56,071 nt of DNA from Psychromarinibacter sediminicola (GTDB lineage Bacteria > Pseudomonadota > Alphaproteobacteria > Rhodobacterales > Rhodobacteraceae): NCBI RefSeq assembly GCF_029168335.1, contig NZ_JARGYC010000029.1:1-56071 (forward strand). Reading direction: 5' to 3'. Of the stretch, positions 1 to 14,338 are shown piece by piece; the first letter of the stretch is position 1; the number at the start of each line of letters is the position of its first letter. The notes beneath the pieces were generated by a model. It had not been told where the DNA came from, searched no databases, and saw nothing but the letters and a program-made list of their open reading frames with translations. The position numbers and the translations under genes are program-made.

Positions 1-2
1 TG

Positions 3-641
3 CTGGATGTCGCCGCGGAGGAGGACGCGGCGGCGGAGGTGCAGATCCAGGCGCTGGGCCAGCAGCTGAACGCGGCGCTGGCGCGGGCGGCGCAGCAGGA
101 GCGGCTGCGCGCCGAGGCGGAGAAGGCGCGGGCGGATGCCGAGGCGGCTTTGCGCGAGGAGCTGGAGGAGCGGCAGCAGGAGCTGGAGCGCTACCGGTCG
201 GAATTCTTCGGGCAGCTCGTGCAGCTTCTGGAGGGGCGCGAGGGCGTGCGGATCGAGGGCGACCGCTTCGTGTTCTCCTCCGAGGTCTTGTTCGAGGTGG
301 GCGAGGCGGAGCTGTCCGATCCCGGCCGCGACCAGATCGCGCGGGTGGTGTCGATCCTGCGCGACGTGTCGGACCAGATTCCGGAGAATATCGACTGGGT
401 GCTGCGGGTGGACGGGCATACCGACAGCGCGCCGATCCGGGGCGGGCGCTGGGAGGACAACTGGGAGCTCAGCCAGGCGCGGGCGCTGTCGGTGGTGCGG
501 TTCATGATCGACGAGCTAGGCTTCCCGCCCGAGCGGCTGGCGGCGACGGGGTTCGGGCAGTGGCAGCCGATCGCGGAGGGCGACACGCCGGAGGCGCGGG
601 CCCAGAACCGGCGGATCGAGTTGAAGCTGACGGAGAAGTAG
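3..641 (+). CDS. OmpA/MotB-like peptidoglycan-binding protein, 5'-truncated by the window edge
   Basis: The reading frame is open from base 3, so the gene begins outside the window; 212 codons are visible. The first ~75 visible residues are Ala/Glu/Arg-rich and heptad-like, suggesting a coiled coil. They are followed by an OmpA C-terminal-like domain with the VLFEVGEAEL strand near visible residue 95, the DGHTDS peptidoglycan-contact segment near 137-142 and the terminal NRRIEL motif. The family anchors envelope structures to peptidoglycan through diaminopimelate contacts, and the domain would sit in the periplasm. The upstream portion, probably a membrane segment, is missing, so a MotB-like motor role cannot be tested. 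It is convergent with clpA and shares a bidirectional terminator with it. Confidence 0.85.
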   Translation: MDVAAEEDAAAEVQIQALGQQLNAALARAAQQERLRAEAEKARADAEAALREELEERQQELERYRSEFFGQLVQLLEGREGVRIEGDRFVFSSEVLFEVGEAELSDPGRDQIARVVSILRDVSDQIPENIDWVLRVDGHTDSAPIRGGRWEDNWELSQARALSVVRFMIDELGFPPERLAATGFGQWQPIAEGDTPEARAQNRRIELKLTEK

Positions 642-742
642 GCCGGCGGGCGGGCGCTCGCTGCCCGGTGGGCAGCGTCGCCCCGCCCGCCGTCCCGTGG
701 GGGCGCGGGATGGGCATGCGTTTGCGCGTGGCCGCGAAAGGA

Positions 743-768
743 AAAGGCCCCGCTGGGGCGGGGCCTTT
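743..768. terminator. Bidirectional rho-independent terminator
   Basis: A perfect 11-bp stem (743-753 with 758-768) closes a TGGG loop. An A-rich run lies on the left flank and TTT at the right stem end, so it can terminate both the OmpA-like gene (plus) and clpA (minus), whose 3' ends converge here. Confidence 0.8.
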
Positions 769-789
769 CGTTAGAGCATCTGTGCCGGG

Positions 790-3111
<2,322 letters not shown>

Positions 3112-3331
3112 CTGATCGTGCTCCTTCGCTGTGGCGGAGAGGGCCGCGAAGGCCCCGACCCCACCGTGACCTCATACGCTTAAGGTTCGGTTGTCCCTGC
3201 TAGCGCTTCAAGGGTTTTCTTCTCACGGCCGGTCACATTTTTTGTTGATCGACCGCTTTCTGGGCAGATGGGCAACGGGTGTTGCCGCTTGGGCATGCGC
3301 TGTCCGGCGCCAGTCGCTCGGAGCCGGTGGC

Positions 3332-4093
3332 TCAGAAGCTGTCCTTGCGTCGGCGGATCTCGGCAAAGACGTCGGCGTCGGAAGCATGCCCCATATTTAG
3401 GCCGTCCTTGACCGTCTGCAAGTGGGCTCTGAGGAAGGGGTTCGTCGCCTTTTCCTCGCCGATGGTCGAGGGCACCGTGGGCGCGCCGCGGGCGCGCGTC
3501 TCCTCGATCTCGGCGGCGCGGGCCTTGAGGGCGTCGTTGTCGGGTTCGACGGTCAGCGCGAAGCGGGCGTTGTTGGCGGTGTATTCGTGGCCGGAATAGA
3601 CCCGGGTGTCGTCGGGCAGGGCGAGGAACTTCTGCATGGTCTGCCACATCATCTCGGGCGTGCCCTCGAACACCCGGCCGCAGCCCAGCGCCATCAGGCT
3701 GTCGGCAGAGAACACGGCCTTCGCCTCGGGGAAGTGAAAGGCCATGTGGCCCAGCGTGTGGCCGGGGACGTGGAGCGGCACGGTATAGCCGTCGCCCGCG
3801 CCGCCGTTCATGCCCTCTTCCAGCGCCATGTCGAGCGGCGGGAGCTTGGCCTCTTCGGCTTTCGGCCCCATCACCTTGCAGCCGTATTTCGCCTTGAGCG
3901 CGTCGACGCCGCCGACATGGTCGTGGTGGTGGTGGGTGATCATGATCACGCCGGGGGTCCAGCCGCGCTCGTCCAGCGCGGCGATGATCGGGCCGGCCTC
4001 GGGCGCGTCGATGACGCAGACGCCGTCTGGACCTTTGACGAGATACGCATAATTGTCGCTCAGGCAGGGGACGGTGACGATGTCGAGGGGCAT
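3332..4093 (-). CDS. gloB: Hydroxyacylglutathione hydrolase (glyoxalase II)
   Basis: It hydrolyses S-lactoylglutathione to lactate and glutathione, the second step of methylglyoxal detoxification in the cytosol. It has a metallo-beta-lactamase fold with the THHHHDH metal motif at residues 53-59, then His112 in PGHTLGH, Asp131 in FSADS and His169 in SGHEY, completing the binuclear metal site. The 253 residues are normal for GloB. The C-terminal helical region ends with FAEIRRRKD, typical of the substrate-binding domain. It is transcribed divergently from the methyltransferase beside it, and its start codon lies about 65 bp from that gene. Confidence 0.96.
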   Translation of the reverse strand: MPLDIVTVPCLSDNYAYLVKGPDGVCVIDAPEAGPIIAALDERGWTPGVIMITHHHHDHVGGVDALKAKYGCKVMGPKAEEAKLPPLDMALEEGMNGGAGDGYTVPLHVPGHTLGHMAFHFPEAKAVFSADSLMALGCGRVFEGTPEMMWQTMQKFLALPDDTRVYSGHEYTANNARFALTVEPDNDALKARAAEIEETRARGAPTVPSTIGEEKATNPFLRAHLQTVKDGLNMGHASDADVFAEIRRRKDSF

Positions 4094-4157
4094 GGCGTTT
4101 CCTCCGGACGTAGGTCATGCTTTGCCCCGACCCTTGCCGATGATGGACCGGGCCGCA

Positions 4158-4901
4158 ATGCATCTGGACGTTCTGGACCTTCGGAATTTCTACTACCGCA
4201 CCGGGCTGGGGCGCGCGGCGCAGCGGGCGATCCGCGAGCAGGTGGCGTATCTGTGGCCCGCCGCGAAGAACGAGACGGTGGTGGGGTTCGGCTTTGCCGT
4301 GCCGCTGCTCAGGCCGTTCCTGCCGGAGGCCGAGCGGGTGATCGCGCTGATGCCCGGCCAGCAGGGGGTGATGCCCTGGCCCAACGCGCAGCCGAACCTG
4401 TCGGTGCTGTGCGAAGAGACGCTGTGGCCGCTGCAGACCGGGCTGGCGGACAAGCTGATCCTGCTGCACGGGCTGGAGACGAGCGAGAACCCGTCGCGGC
4501 TCATGGACGAATCCCAGAGGGTGCTGGTGCCGGGGGGCCGGGCGCTGTTCATCGTGCCGAACCGGGCGGGGCTGTGGGCGCGGCGCGACATCACGCCGTT
4601 CGGCTTCGGGCGGCCCTATTCGCAGACGCAGCTGGAGACGCAGCTGGAGCGGCACGGCTTCGAGGTGACGCGCCACGCGGCGGCGCTGTTCCAGCCGCCC
4701 TCGGACAAGCGGTTCTGGCTGAAGACCGGCGGGTTCTGGGAGCGGACCGGGCGGCGGCTGTCGATGCGGTTCGCCGGCGGAGTGCTGATCGTGGAGGCGA
4801 CGAAGCGGGTGAAGGCGCCGACCAACGGGCTGAAGGAGCGGGTGCGCAAGCCCCTGCGGGTGCTGGAGGGGCTGACCCAGCCGGAGCCGAAACCGGTGTG
4901 A
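4158..4901 (+). CDS. Class I SAM-dependent methyltransferase-like protein
   Basis: About 247 residues with a methyltransferase type-11 layout: an [13 protein letters not shown] segment occupies the nucleotide-binding loop region, followed by [27 protein letters not shown] (the usual late Rossmann strand before post-motif helices) and a basic C-terminus. The canonical GxGxG is only partly kept (VGFGFA), so SAM binding is likely but not certain. The substrate is unknown. The start at 4158 ([13 protein letters not shown]) is chosen because in-frame ATGs at 4140 and 4143 add only a few residues, and still earlier ones would run into the divergent gloB 5' end. The arrangement beside gloB is common in this family of bacteria. 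Confidence 0.8.
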   Translation: MHLDVLDLRNFYYRTGLGRAAQRAIREQVAYLWPAAKNETVVGFGFAVPLLRPFLPEAERVIALMPGQQGVMPWPNAQPNLSVLCEETLWPLQTGLADKLILLHGLETSENPSRLMDESQRVLVPGGRALFIVPNRAGLWARRDITPFGFGRPYSQTQLETQLERHGFEVTRHAAALFQPPSDKRFWLKTGGFWERTGRRLSMRFAGGVLIVEATKRVKAPTNGLKERVRKPLRVLEGLTQPEPKPV

Positions 4902-5257
4902 GCGGCGCGGCCGGACGCCGGCCGGGGACCGGGGCGCGCGGCCGGGATCGGCGGGTTTCCGGCTGTTTGCGCAAACATCGCTGCACCGCGGCGACGGATT
5001 CGATTGCCCCGGCTTTCACTATTCCTGCAGTTTGTGTTGCGGAAATGCGGCGCATTCGGTCGCACCTTTTTCGGGCCCTTATTTTGAAGGGCCTGATGCC
5101 GCCGCGAAACGATCCCAAGAATGTTGCGGGTCGGTAAAGGCTCTGCTAGACCGACGCCGATTTTGGGGGCAGGACCGTCGGTCCTGCTGACAGGGCTGCC
5201 TTGGCTCGCGAGACCTCGCGGGGGGGAACCGGGGCCAACAACATCGGAAGGATCGAC
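4902..5257. other. Non-coding leader region ahead of the atp operon
   Basis: The 356 bp between the methyltransferase stop and the GTG of atpH hold no convincing gene. The middle part (about 5020-5100) is clearly AT-richer than its surroundings. A 7-bp stem (GGCCCTT 5074-5080 with AAGGGCC 5087-5093, loop ATTTTG) could be a weak terminator or leader hairpin; no T-tract follows it on the plus strand. Confidence 0.6.
5124..5151 (+). promoter_or_regulatory. Possible sigma-70-type promoter of the atp operon
   Basis: TTGCGG (5124-5129), a 16-bp spacer and CTAGAC (5146-5151). The CTANAN type of -10 box resembles the one in front of groES in this window (TTGACA-N16-CTAAAT). It is about 107 bp from the atpH start. 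This is pattern evidence only. Confidence 0.3.
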
Positions 5258-5818
5258 GTGTCCGAAACAGCTTCGATTTCGACCGGCATCGCGGCGCGAT
5301 ACGCCACGGCCGTCTTTGAACTGGCCAAGGAAGACAACTCCCTTTCCACCCTCGAAAGCGACGTGGACGCGCTGGAGGCCGCGCTGGCCGACAGCGCCGA
5401 CCTGCGCGACCTGATCCATTCGCCGGTCTACAGCCGCGACGCGCAGGGCCGGGCGATCACCGCGGTCGCCAAGAAGATGGAACTGTCTTCCACGATGACC
5501 AACACGCTGGCGCTGATGGCCGGCAAGCGCCGCCTGTTCGTGGTGCCGCAGATGCTGCGCGCCCTGCGCGAGCGCATCGCCGCCGAGAAGGGCGAGGTGA
5601 CGGCCGACGTCGTCTCGGCCAAGGCGCTGACCAAGACCCAGTCGGAGAAACTGGCCAAGACGCTGGCCGGCTCCGTGGGCAAGGACGTGAAGATCAATGC
5701 GACCGTCGACGAAAGCCTCATCGGCGGTCTTGTCGTCAAGGTGGGCTCGAAGATGATCGATACCTCGATCCGGTCGAAGCTTGCGAACCTACAGAATGCA
5801 ATGAAAGAGGTCGGATAA
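5258..5818 (+). CDS. atpH: ATP synthase F1 subunit delta
   Basis: This is the stator subunit that joins the alpha3-beta3 head to the b subunits of F0. The 186 residues have the OSCP/delta family features: an N-terminal helical domain ([14 protein letters not shown] near residues 10-23) and the conserved C-terminal [15 protein letters not shown] segment followed by RSKLANLQ. The frame is open further upstream, but GTG 5258 is preferred because GGAAGG (5246-5251) lies 6 nt before it and the protein then begins MSETASIS, as expected for the family. It is the first gene of the operon; atpA follows after one base. Confidence 0.95.
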   Translation: MSETASISTGIAARYATAVFELAKEDNSLSTLESDVDALEAALADSADLRDLIHSPVYSRDAQGRAITAVAKKMELSSTMTNTLALMAGKRRLFVVPQMLRALRERIAAEKGEVTADVVSAKALTKTQSEKLAKTLAGSVGKDVKINATVDESLIGGLVVKVGSKMIDTSIRSKLANLQNAMKEVG

Positions 5819-5819
5819 G

Positions 5820-7358
<1,539 letters not shown>

Positions 7359-7370
7359 GGGGGAAGGCGC

Positions 7371-8246
7371 ATGCCGTCTCTGAAGGACCTGAAGAACCGG
7401 ATCGACTCCGTCAAGTCGACCCGGAAGATCACCAAGGCCATGCAGATGGTGGCCGCGGCCAAGCTGCGCCGGGCGCAGGATGCCGCGGAAGCCGCGCGTC
7501 CCTATGCCGAGCGGTTCAACGCGGTGATGTCGGGGCTGGCGGCCTCGGCCAGGGAAATGGGGCAGGGGCCGAAGCTCCTGCTGGGCACCGGATCGGACCA
7601 GGTGCAGCTTCTGGTCGTGATGACGGCCGAGCGGGGGCTGTGCGGCGGCTTCAACTCGTCCATCGTGCGGCTGGTGCGCGGCAAGATCGCCGAGCTGGAA
7701 GCAGCCGGGAAGACGGTGAAGATCCTCACCGTCGGCAAGAAGGGCCGCGAACAGCTGAAGCGGGACCACGAGGCCAAGTTCGTCGGGCACGTGGATCTGA
7801 GCGAGGTCAAGCGCATCGGCTATGCCGACGCGCAGGGCGTCGCCAAGGACGTGCTGGCCCGCTTCGACGCCGAGGAGTTCGACGTCTGCAAGATCTACTA
7901 CTCGAAGTTCCATTCGGTGATCAGCCAGGAGCCGACCGAGCTTCAGGTGATCCCGGCGACCTTCGACGAGGACGACGCGCCGCAAAACGCGAGCTTCTAC
8001 GAGTACGAGCCGAGCGAGGAGGGCATCCTGGCCGAGCTTCTGCCGAAGAGCGTGGCGACGCAGATCTTCGCGGGCCTGCTGGAGAACGGCGCGTCGGAAC
8101 AGGGCGCGCGGATGACCGCGATGGACAACGCGACGCGCAACGCGGGCGACATGATCGACCGTCTGACGATCCAGTACAACCGCTCGCGCCAGGCCGTGAT
8201 CACCAACGAGCTGATCGAAATTATCTCTGGGGCGGAGGCGCTGTGA
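7371..8246 (+). CDS. atpG: ATP synthase F1 subunit gamma
   Basis: This is the central rotor shaft of F1, linking the c-ring to the catalytic sites. The 291 residues cover the family fully: N-terminal coiled-coil helix ([29 protein letters not shown]), the Rossmann-like middle ([20 protein letters not shown]) and the C-terminal helix ending in [13 protein letters not shown]. The C-terminus is therefore intact even though foreign-looking DNA follows directly. Its last codons contain GGAGG (8234-8238), correctly spaced 7 nt from the start of the next small gene, whose ATG shares the A of the atpG TGA stop. Confidence 0.98.
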   Translation: MPSLKDLKNRIDSVKSTRKITKAMQMVAAAKLRRAQDAAEAARPYAERFNAVMSGLAASAREMGQGPKLLLGTGSDQVQLLVVMTAERGLCGGFNSSIVRLVRGKIAELEAAGKTVKILTVGKKGREQLKRDHEAKFVGHVDLSEVKRIGYADAQGVAKDVLARFDAEEFDVCKIYYSKFHSVISQEPTELQVIPATFDEDDAPQNASFYEYEPSEEGILAELLPKSVATQIFAGLLENGASEQGARMTAMDNATRNAGDMIDRLTIQYNRSRQAVITNELIEIISGAEAL

Positions 8247-8590
8247 TGAATCTGTTCGTCAGTGCAAATGTCAATCTGATCCAAAGCGGTGGTGCAGTTC
8301 GTCCGACAAGTACGTCTTCGGTAAGTTTCGACATAGCAAGAGATCGAACCTATGAGAAAACCGATGATCTGGTAGCGGTTTTGCGGAAGTTGGCAGATGC
8401 TGTGGAGGCGAAGAAGGGCGAAATTTCCTCTGCCTTTAGCGAACTTGATGAGGGAAAGGGCGACCTCCGTGATAAGCTTCGCGAGCTGGGCATTAGTCCG
8501 GACGCATTGGGTCAAAAGGGTGACAATGCGGCGAAGTTGATCGGGTATGCTTTGGCTCTCGTGGCAATGCCAAATGACCCGCTGAGGTAA
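8246..8590 (+). CDS. Unknown 114-residue protein inserted in the atp operon
   Basis: I do not recognise this family. The ATG overlaps the atpG stop (TGATG), with GGAGG 7 nt upstream inside the end of atpG, so it should be translated from the atp mRNA by coupling. The N-terminal ~35 residues are Ser/Thr/Gly/Val-rich ([15 protein letters not shown]). Residues ~40-110 look helical and charged (DDLVAVLRKLADAVEAKKG, GDLRDKLRELGISPDAL) and end in a hydrophobic LIGYALALVA stretch. No signal peptide or catalytic motif is visible. Base and codon use differ from atpG and atpD: a hand count over 8251-8804 gives about 51% GC, and codons such as ATA, AGA, GTA and ACA, rare in the neighbours, appear. This suggests recent transfer together with the following gene. 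atpG, this gene, its partner and atpD are co-oriented. Confidence 0.8.
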   Translation: MNLFVSANVNLIQSGGAVRPTSTSSVSFDIARDRTYEKTDDLVAVLRKLADAVEAKKGEISSAFSELDEGKGDLRDKLRELGISPDALGQKGDNAAKLIGYALALVAMPNDPLR

Positions 8591-8591
8591 A

Positions 8592-8804
8592 ATGGCTGAC
8601 GAAGAACATCCGATTGAGGACATGACGGTCCCGTTGCTGCGCCAAATTCAGGGTCAGCTTGCCCGGATCGAGAGTGACTTGTCCGATGTTAAGGAACGTC
8701 TTACTGCGATTGAGCTCCTGAATGCCAATACAAATCAGCGGCTTGATCGTTTCGAAACCCGACTAATGAGAATAGAACGGCGGCTTGAAATCCTCGACGA
8801 ATGA
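8592..8804 (+). CDS. Unknown 70-residue coiled-coil protein inserted in the atp operon
   Basis: The ATG follows the previous stop by one base, with GAGG (8584-8587) as a close ribosome binding site, so the two genes are coupled. From Leu16 to Leu68 hydrophobic residues fall in an unbroken 3-4 heptad rhythm (16, 19, 23, 26, 30, 33, 37, 40, then polar Asn44 and Thr47, then 51, 54, 58, 61, 65, 68), so nearly the whole protein should be one long coiled coil. The polar pair in the core may set register or oligomer state. Codons CTA, AGA and ATA occur near the end, unlike the GC-rich neighbours. Small coiled-coil proteins of this type are widespread and often unannotated; a function is not known to me. 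After its stop, 36 bp containing the normal atpD ribosome binding site lead to atpD. Confidence 0.8.
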   Translation: MADEEHPIEDMTVPLLRQIQGQLARIESDLSDVKERLTAIELLNANTNQRLDRFETRLMRIERRLEILDE

Positions 8805-10265
<1,461 letters not shown>

Positions 10266-10276
10266 GGTAGGGCGAG

Positions 10277-10672
10277 ATGGCCGATACGATGCAATTCGAC
10301 CTTGTCTCGCCGGAGCGGATGCTGGCCTCTTACGAGGCCAGCGCCATCCGCATCCCGGCGATGGAAGGCGACATGACGGCGATGCCCGGCCACATGCCGG
10401 TCATCACCACGCTGCGGCCCGGCGTGCTGCATGTCGAGGGCGCCGAAGGCACGCAGGAATTCGTCGTGTCGGGCGGCTTCGCCGAGGTCAACGCCGCCTC
10501 GACCTCGGTCCTGGCCGAGCGGGCGATCCCGCGCAGCGAGGTGACGCAGGACTTCATCGAGGAACTGCGCCGCGAGGCGGAGAAGGCGCATGAAGCGGCC
10601 GAACCGCACGAGAAGGACGCCACGGCGAAGGCGCTGTCCGACCTGGCGCATCTGGCCGAGGACATGGTCTGA
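10277..10672 (+). CDS. atpC: ATP synthase F1 subunit epsilon
   Basis: This subunit couples rotor to c-ring and can inhibit ATP hydrolysis. Of its 131 residues, the N-terminal beta-sandwich ([32 protein letters not shown]) covers about residues 1-85. A short helical C-terminal tail, rich in Glu/Lys/Ala, follows. It begins 11 bp after atpD and is the last gene of the operon; a strong terminator lies about 40 bp downstream. Confidence 0.97.
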   Translation: MADTMQFDLVSPERMLASYEASAIRIPAMEGDMTAMPGHMPVITTLRPGVLHVEGAEGTQEFVVSGGFAEVNAASTSVLAERAIPRSEVTQDFIEELRREAEKAHEAAEPHEKDATAKALSDLAHLAEDMV

Positions 10673-10709
10673 GGCGACTGCGCGCCGCGCGGCAGGAATA
10701 GTGAACGGT

Positions 10710-10736
10710 CCCGGTGGTTTACCGCCGGGGCTTTTT
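10710..10736 (+). terminator. Rho-independent terminator of the atp operon
   Basis: Stem CCCGGTGG (10710-10717) with CCGCCGGG (10722-10729), TTTA loop and one G-U pair, followed by GC and five T residues. It marks the end of atpHAG-(two small genes)-DC. Confidence 0.8.
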
Positions 10737-10795
10737 CATGTCCTGTCCGTATTTCCGCCTTAAACAGCGCCTAGCCAGTCCCTGGGGAGTGGACA

Positions 10796-11146
10796 ATGAA
10801 ACGGCTTCGCAATCACCATATCGGCGTCGATCAGGGCAGCGTCCTGATGTTCTCGGATTTCGAGAACGGCGGGCGCATGTGGTCCGGCGACGGCGCGCGC
10901 CAGCGGCGCAAGAAGGTGAAGTTCGCCGAAAGCTACCGTGCGCCGCCGGCGGTCCACGTGTCGATCGCCATGTGGGACACGGACGGCAACACCAACCAGC
11001 GCGCGGACATCGCGGCCGAGAAGATCACCGAGACCGGGTTCGAGCTAGTGTTCCGGACCTGGGGCGACAGCCGGGTGGCGCGGGTCCGGGCGGACTGGAT
11101 GGCGGTGGGCGAGCTGCGGCACGCGGACGATTGGGAGTTGTATTGA
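10796..11146 (+). CDS. H-type lectin domain protein
   Basis: 116 residues. The second half matches the H-type lectin fold: VKFAESYRAPPAVHVSIAMWD, then ITETGFELVFRTWGDSRVARVR and ADWMAVGE, the pattern seen in discoidin II/Helix pomatia agglutinin-type sugar-binding domains. The first ~40 residues (IGVDQGSVLMFSDFENGGRMW) form the usual lead-in of bacterial versions. No signal peptide is visible, so location is unclear. It stands alone between the atp terminator and a palindromic hairpin, suggesting its own transcript. Biological ligand and role are unknown. Confidence 0.85.
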   Translation: MKRLRNHHIGVDQGSVLMFSDFENGGRMWSGDGARQRRKKVKFAESYRAPPAVHVSIAMWDTDGNTNQRADIAAEKITETGFELVFRTWGDSRVARVRADWMAVGELRHADDWELY

Positions 11147-11166
11147 GGGGCGCGATGACCCGGCGC

Positions 11167-11203
11167 GATGGGTGAACCCGCCCGTTGGGCGGAACCACCC
11201 ATC
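11167..11203. repeat. Two-tier palindromic hairpin after the lectin gene
   Basis: The outer stem GATGGGTG (11167-11174) pairs with CACCCATC (11196-11203). The inner stem CCGCCC (11178-11183) pairs with GGGCGG (11187-11192), loop GTT. It lies 20 bp after the lectin stop and may terminate it. The CCACCCATCCTACG type of sequence looks like a dispersed intergenic repeat, but only one copy is seen here. Confidence 0.55.
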
Positions 11204-11307
11204 CTACGGCGAATGGGTGCCGCGCGGGACGCGCCGTTCGGCGGGCCGTCCGGACCAACGCACCGCAAACGGCTTGCCAAGCGCGTCGTGGCGGGGAAGA
11301 AGACGCC

Positions 11308-12528
11308 ATGGCGCGCCCGACCGGACCCTATCTGTTCATCCTCGCGACCCTGATGATCGACGCCATCGGGATCGGCATCGTGTTTCCGATCATGCCCGAC
11401 CTGATGGAGCGCGTCGGCGCGCATGACAGCGCCGAGGGCTCGGTCTGGGCCGGCGTGCTGATGGCGGCCTATGCCGGGGCGCAGTTCGTCTTCGGCCCCA
11501 TCGTCGGCTCGATCTCGGACGCCTGGGGCCGCAAGCCGGTGTTGCTGGCGGCGCTGGTGTTCCTGGCGCTGGATTACGTGCTGATGGCGCTGGCGGGGAC
11601 GTTCTGGCTGTTGCTCCTGGGCCGGACGCTGGCGGGGCTGGCGGGCGCCACCTACATCACCGCGACGGCCTATATCTCGGACATCACGCCGCGGGAGCAG
11701 CGCGCGGCGCGGTTCGGGATGATCGGGGCGGCGTTCGGCATCGGCTTCGTGCTGGGGCCGGCGCTGGGCGGGATCGTCGCGGCGTGGCACGTGACGGCGC
11801 CGTTCTGGCTGGCCGCGGCGATGGCGGCGGTGAACGTGGCCTTCGGCCTGTTCGTGCTGCCCGAGTCGCTGAAGCCCGAGCATCGGCGGCCGTTCGGCGC
11901 GCGCGACCTGAACCCCTTCGCCAGCTTTCTGCGCGCCTGGGCGATGCCGGGTATGGCGATCCCGCTGGTCTGCATCGGGCTGTTCGAGTTCGCGAACATG
12001 GTCTACCCGACGCTCTGGGCCTTCTGGGGGCGCGAGACCTTCGGCTGGTCGGCGCTGGTGATCGGCCTGTCGCTGTCGGCCTACGGAGTGCTGGTGGCGC
12101 TGGTGCAGGCGGTGGCGATGCCGGTGGCTGTGGAACGGCTGCGCGAGCGGCGGCTGGTGCTATGGGGCCTGGCGGTGGCGGTGGTGTCGCTGGTGGGCTT
12201 CGGCTTTACCACGGCGGTCTGGGCCGTGGTGCTGTTCCTGCCGCTGGCCTCGCTGTCGGACCTGGTGCCGCCGACGCTGACCGCGCTGGCCGCGAACGCC
12301 GCCGACGAGGACCGGCAGGGCATGGTGCAGGGGGTCATCGCCTCGCTCAGCTCGCTGGCCGCGGTGGCGGGGCCGCTGGTCTTCACGCCGGTCTTCTCCG
12401 TCTTCGTGGCGCCGGACGCGGCGGTGCGGATGCCCGGCGCGCCGTTCCTCTTGTCGGCGGTGCTGGTGGCCGCGATCCTGCCGCTGGCGTGGCGGCTGGC
12501 GCGCGCGGCGCCTCAGAGCGTGGCGTAG
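11308..12528 (+). CDS. MFS transporter, TetA-like drug/proton antiporter
   Basis: 406 residues with about 12 predicted membrane helices. MFS motif A ([14 protein letters not shown]) follows helix 2, and [22 protein letters not shown] with [10 protein letters not shown] gives the motif-C-like helix 5 of drug antiporters, as in the TetA/TCR group. It would export small compounds across the inner membrane in exchange for protons; the substrate cannot be read from sequence. ATG 11308 is preferred over longer in-frame starts because [12 protein letters not shown] opens directly into helix 1. No tetR-type regulator adjoins it. Its last 16 bp overlap the 3' end of prs on the other strand. Confidence 0.9.
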   Translation: MARPTGPYLFILATLMIDAIGIGIVFPIMPDLMERVGAHDSAEGSVWAGVLMAAYAGAQFVFGPIVGSISDAWGRKPVLLAALVFLALDYVLMALAGTFWLLLLGRTLAGLAGATYITATAYISDITPREQRAARFGMIGAAFGIGFVLGPALGGIVAAWHVTAPFWLAAAMAAVNVAFGLFVLPESLKPEHRRPFGARDLNPFASFLRAWAMPGMAIPLVCIGLFEFANMVYPTLWAFWGRETFGWSALVIGLSLSAYGVLVALVQAVAMPVAVERLRERRLVLWGLAVAVVSLVGFGFTTAVWAVVLFLPLASLSDLVPPTLTALAANAADEDRQGMVQGVIASLSSLAAVAGPLVFTPVFSVFVAPDAAVRMPGAPFLLSAVLVAAILPLAWRLARAAPQSVA

Positions 12529-13532
12529 GTGCCTTCGTAGATCGGATGCAGCGTCTCGGTCTCGAAGAGCGACGAGACCGAGGTGCCGTTCCAGATGTTC
12601 AGGATCGCCTGCGCGAAGATCGGCGCGGTGGGCACGATGCGGATGTTCTGGGCGTTGCGGACGGATTCGGTCGCCTCGATCGTGTCGGTGATCACCAGCG
12701 ACTTCATCGAGGAATTGGTCACCCGCTCGACCGCGGGGCCGGACAGGACGCCGTGGGTGATATAGGAATGCACCTCGGTCGCGCCTTCGCGGATCAGCAG
12801 GTCGGCGGCCTTGCAGAGCGTGCCGGCGGTGTCGCAGATGTCGTCGACGATGATGCAGGTCTTGCCCTCGACATTGCCGATCACCGTCATCTCGGCCACT
12901 TCGCCGGGCTTCTCGCGGCGCTTGTCGACGATGGCCAGCGCGCAGCCGATCCGCTTGGCCAGCTCGCGCGCGCGGGCCACGCCGCCCACGTCGGGCGAGA
13001 CGACGACCACGTCCTGCAGCTTGCCCTGGAACTGGTGCTCGATGTCCAGCGCGAAGATCGGCGAGGCATAGAGGTTGTCGACGGGGATGTCGAAGAAACC
13101 CTGGATCTGCGCGGCGTGCAGATCCATGGTCAGCACCCGCTCGATCCCGGCGCCGACGATCATGTTGGCCACCAGCTTGGCCGAGATCGGCGTGCGCGCC
13201 TTGGTGCGGCGGTCCTGGCGGGCATAGCCGAAATAGGGGATCACCGCGGTGATGCGCCGCGCCGAGGACCGGCGCAGCGCGTCGGCCATGATCAGCAGTT
13301 CCATCAGGTTGTCGTTGGCGGGGTTCGAGGTCGACTGCAGGATGAACATGTCCTCGCCGCGGACGTTCTCGAACACCTCGACGAAGATCTCGCCGTCGTT
13401 GAAGCGCTCGACCCTGGCGTCGACGAGTCCGACATTGACCCCCCGGTGCATCGACATCCGTCGCGAGACGGCGGCGGCGAGGGACTTGTTGGCGTTGCCG
13501 GACATGAGTTTGGGTTCGTGAAGAGCGGGCAT
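12513..13532 (-). CDS. prs: Ribose-phosphate pyrophosphokinase (PRPP synthetase)
   Basis: It makes PRPP from ribose-5-phosphate and ATP for purine, pyrimidine, histidine and NAD synthesis. The 339 residues show all family marks: SGNANKSLA at the N-terminus, [19 protein letters not shown], the flexible-loop [25 protein letters not shown], and the PRPP-binding signature [11 protein letters not shown]. Start ATG 13532 ([15 protein letters not shown]) is chosen over a longer frame because it matches the alphaproteobacterial N-terminus. It overlaps the MFS gene tail-to-tail by 16 bp. Confidence 0.97.
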   Translation of the reverse strand: MPALHEPKLMSGNANKSLAAAVSRRMSMHRGVNVGLVDARVERFNDGEIFVEVFENVRGEDMFILQSTSNPANDNLMELLIMADALRRSSARRITAVIPYFGYARQDRRTKARTPISAKLVANMIVGAGIERVLTMDLHAAQIQGFFDIPVDNLYASPIFALDIEHQFQGKLQDVVVVSPDVGGVARARELAKRIGCALAIVDKRREKPGEVAEMTVIGNVEGKTCIIVDDICDTAGTLCKAADLLIREGATEVHSYITHGVLSGPAVERVTNSSMKSLVITDTIEATESVRNAQNIRIVPTAPIFAQAILNIWNGTSVSSLFETETLHPIYEGTYATL

Positions 13533-13635
13533 GGCAGGCGGATCTCTGGCTGATGCGGCGGAGTGACGGATTCGTGACGAGGGATTACCACCCTGATAGG
13601 GTCTTGCAAACACGATGGACAGGCGGAGGGACCGG

Positions 13636-14235
13636 ATGCCCCAGATCGACTACTTCTTTTCGACGACCTCGCCCTTCGCCTATCTGGCCGGGACGCGGCT
13701 GGAGGCGGTGGCGGCGAAACACGGCGCGGCGGTGACCTACAAGCCGTTCGACCTGCGCGCGGCCTTCCCGCGAACCGGGGGCACGCCGCCGGACCAGCGG
13801 TTCGAGGGGCGGCAGGTCTACCGACTGCAGGAGATGCAGCGGCAGGCGAAGAAGGCCGGGCTGCCGATCAACCTGAAGCCGGCGCACTGGCCGACCAACG
13901 GGGCGCCGTCCTCCTATGCGATCATCGCGGCGCAGGCGGCGGGCGGCGGCGATCTGGGGGCGCTGACGCACGGGCTGCTCCGGGCCTGCTGGGCCGAGGA
14001 GACGGACATCGCGGAGGACGGCGTGATCCGCGCCTGCCTGGAGGCGGCGGGGTTCGACCCTGGGCTGGCCGATAGCGGGCTGCTGGCCGGGGCGGAGGCC
14101 TATGCGCAGAACCTGGAGGAGGCCGTGACCCGAGGGGTCTTCGGCTCTCCGTTCTACATCACCGAGACGGACGAGCGGTTCTGGGGGCAGGACAGGATCG
14201 ACGACCTGGACCTGCACCTGTCGGGGGAGCTGTAG
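13636..14235 (+). CDS. 2-hydroxychromene-2-carboxylate isomerase family protein (DsbA/kappa-GST fold)
   Basis: 199 residues. The start [16 protein letters not shown] carries the Ser/Ser-Pro glutathione-binding position of HCCA isomerases and kappa-class transferases. [24 protein letters not shown] and [27 protein letters not shown] are the remaining family segments. The reference enzyme acts in naphthalene degradation, but homologues are common in genomes without that pathway, so the real substrate is unknown. ATG 13636 with GGAGG about 10 nt upstream is preferred over an upstream in-frame ATG. It is divergent from prs. Confidence 0.9.
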   Translation: MPQIDYFFSTTSPFAYLAGTRLEAVAAKHGAAVTYKPFDLRAAFPRTGGTPPDQRFEGRQVYRLQEMQRQAKKAGLPINLKPAHWPTNGAPSSYAIIAAQAAGGGDLGALTHGLLRACWAEETDIAEDGVIRACLEAAGFDPGLADSGLLAGAEAYAQNLEEAVTRGVFGSPFYITETDERFWGQDRIDDLDLHLSGEL

Positions 14236-14338
14236 GGCTTCGGGCCCCGGTCGGGGATCCTGGATTCCGACGGTCATGACAGGCTGCACGCGGTCGCGTG
14301 CGGTCTTTGCGGGCTGCAGTCGGGTGGTGTCCGCAGTA

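Noticed and set aside
3181..3215. TTGAAG with CCTTAAG ahead of clpA as a heat-shock promoter
   Set aside because: Spacing of 20 bp and no CCCCAT-like -10 box.
8246..8804. Insert as a known mobile element
   Set aside because: No terminal inverted repeats, target-site duplication or transposase could be seen at the borders.
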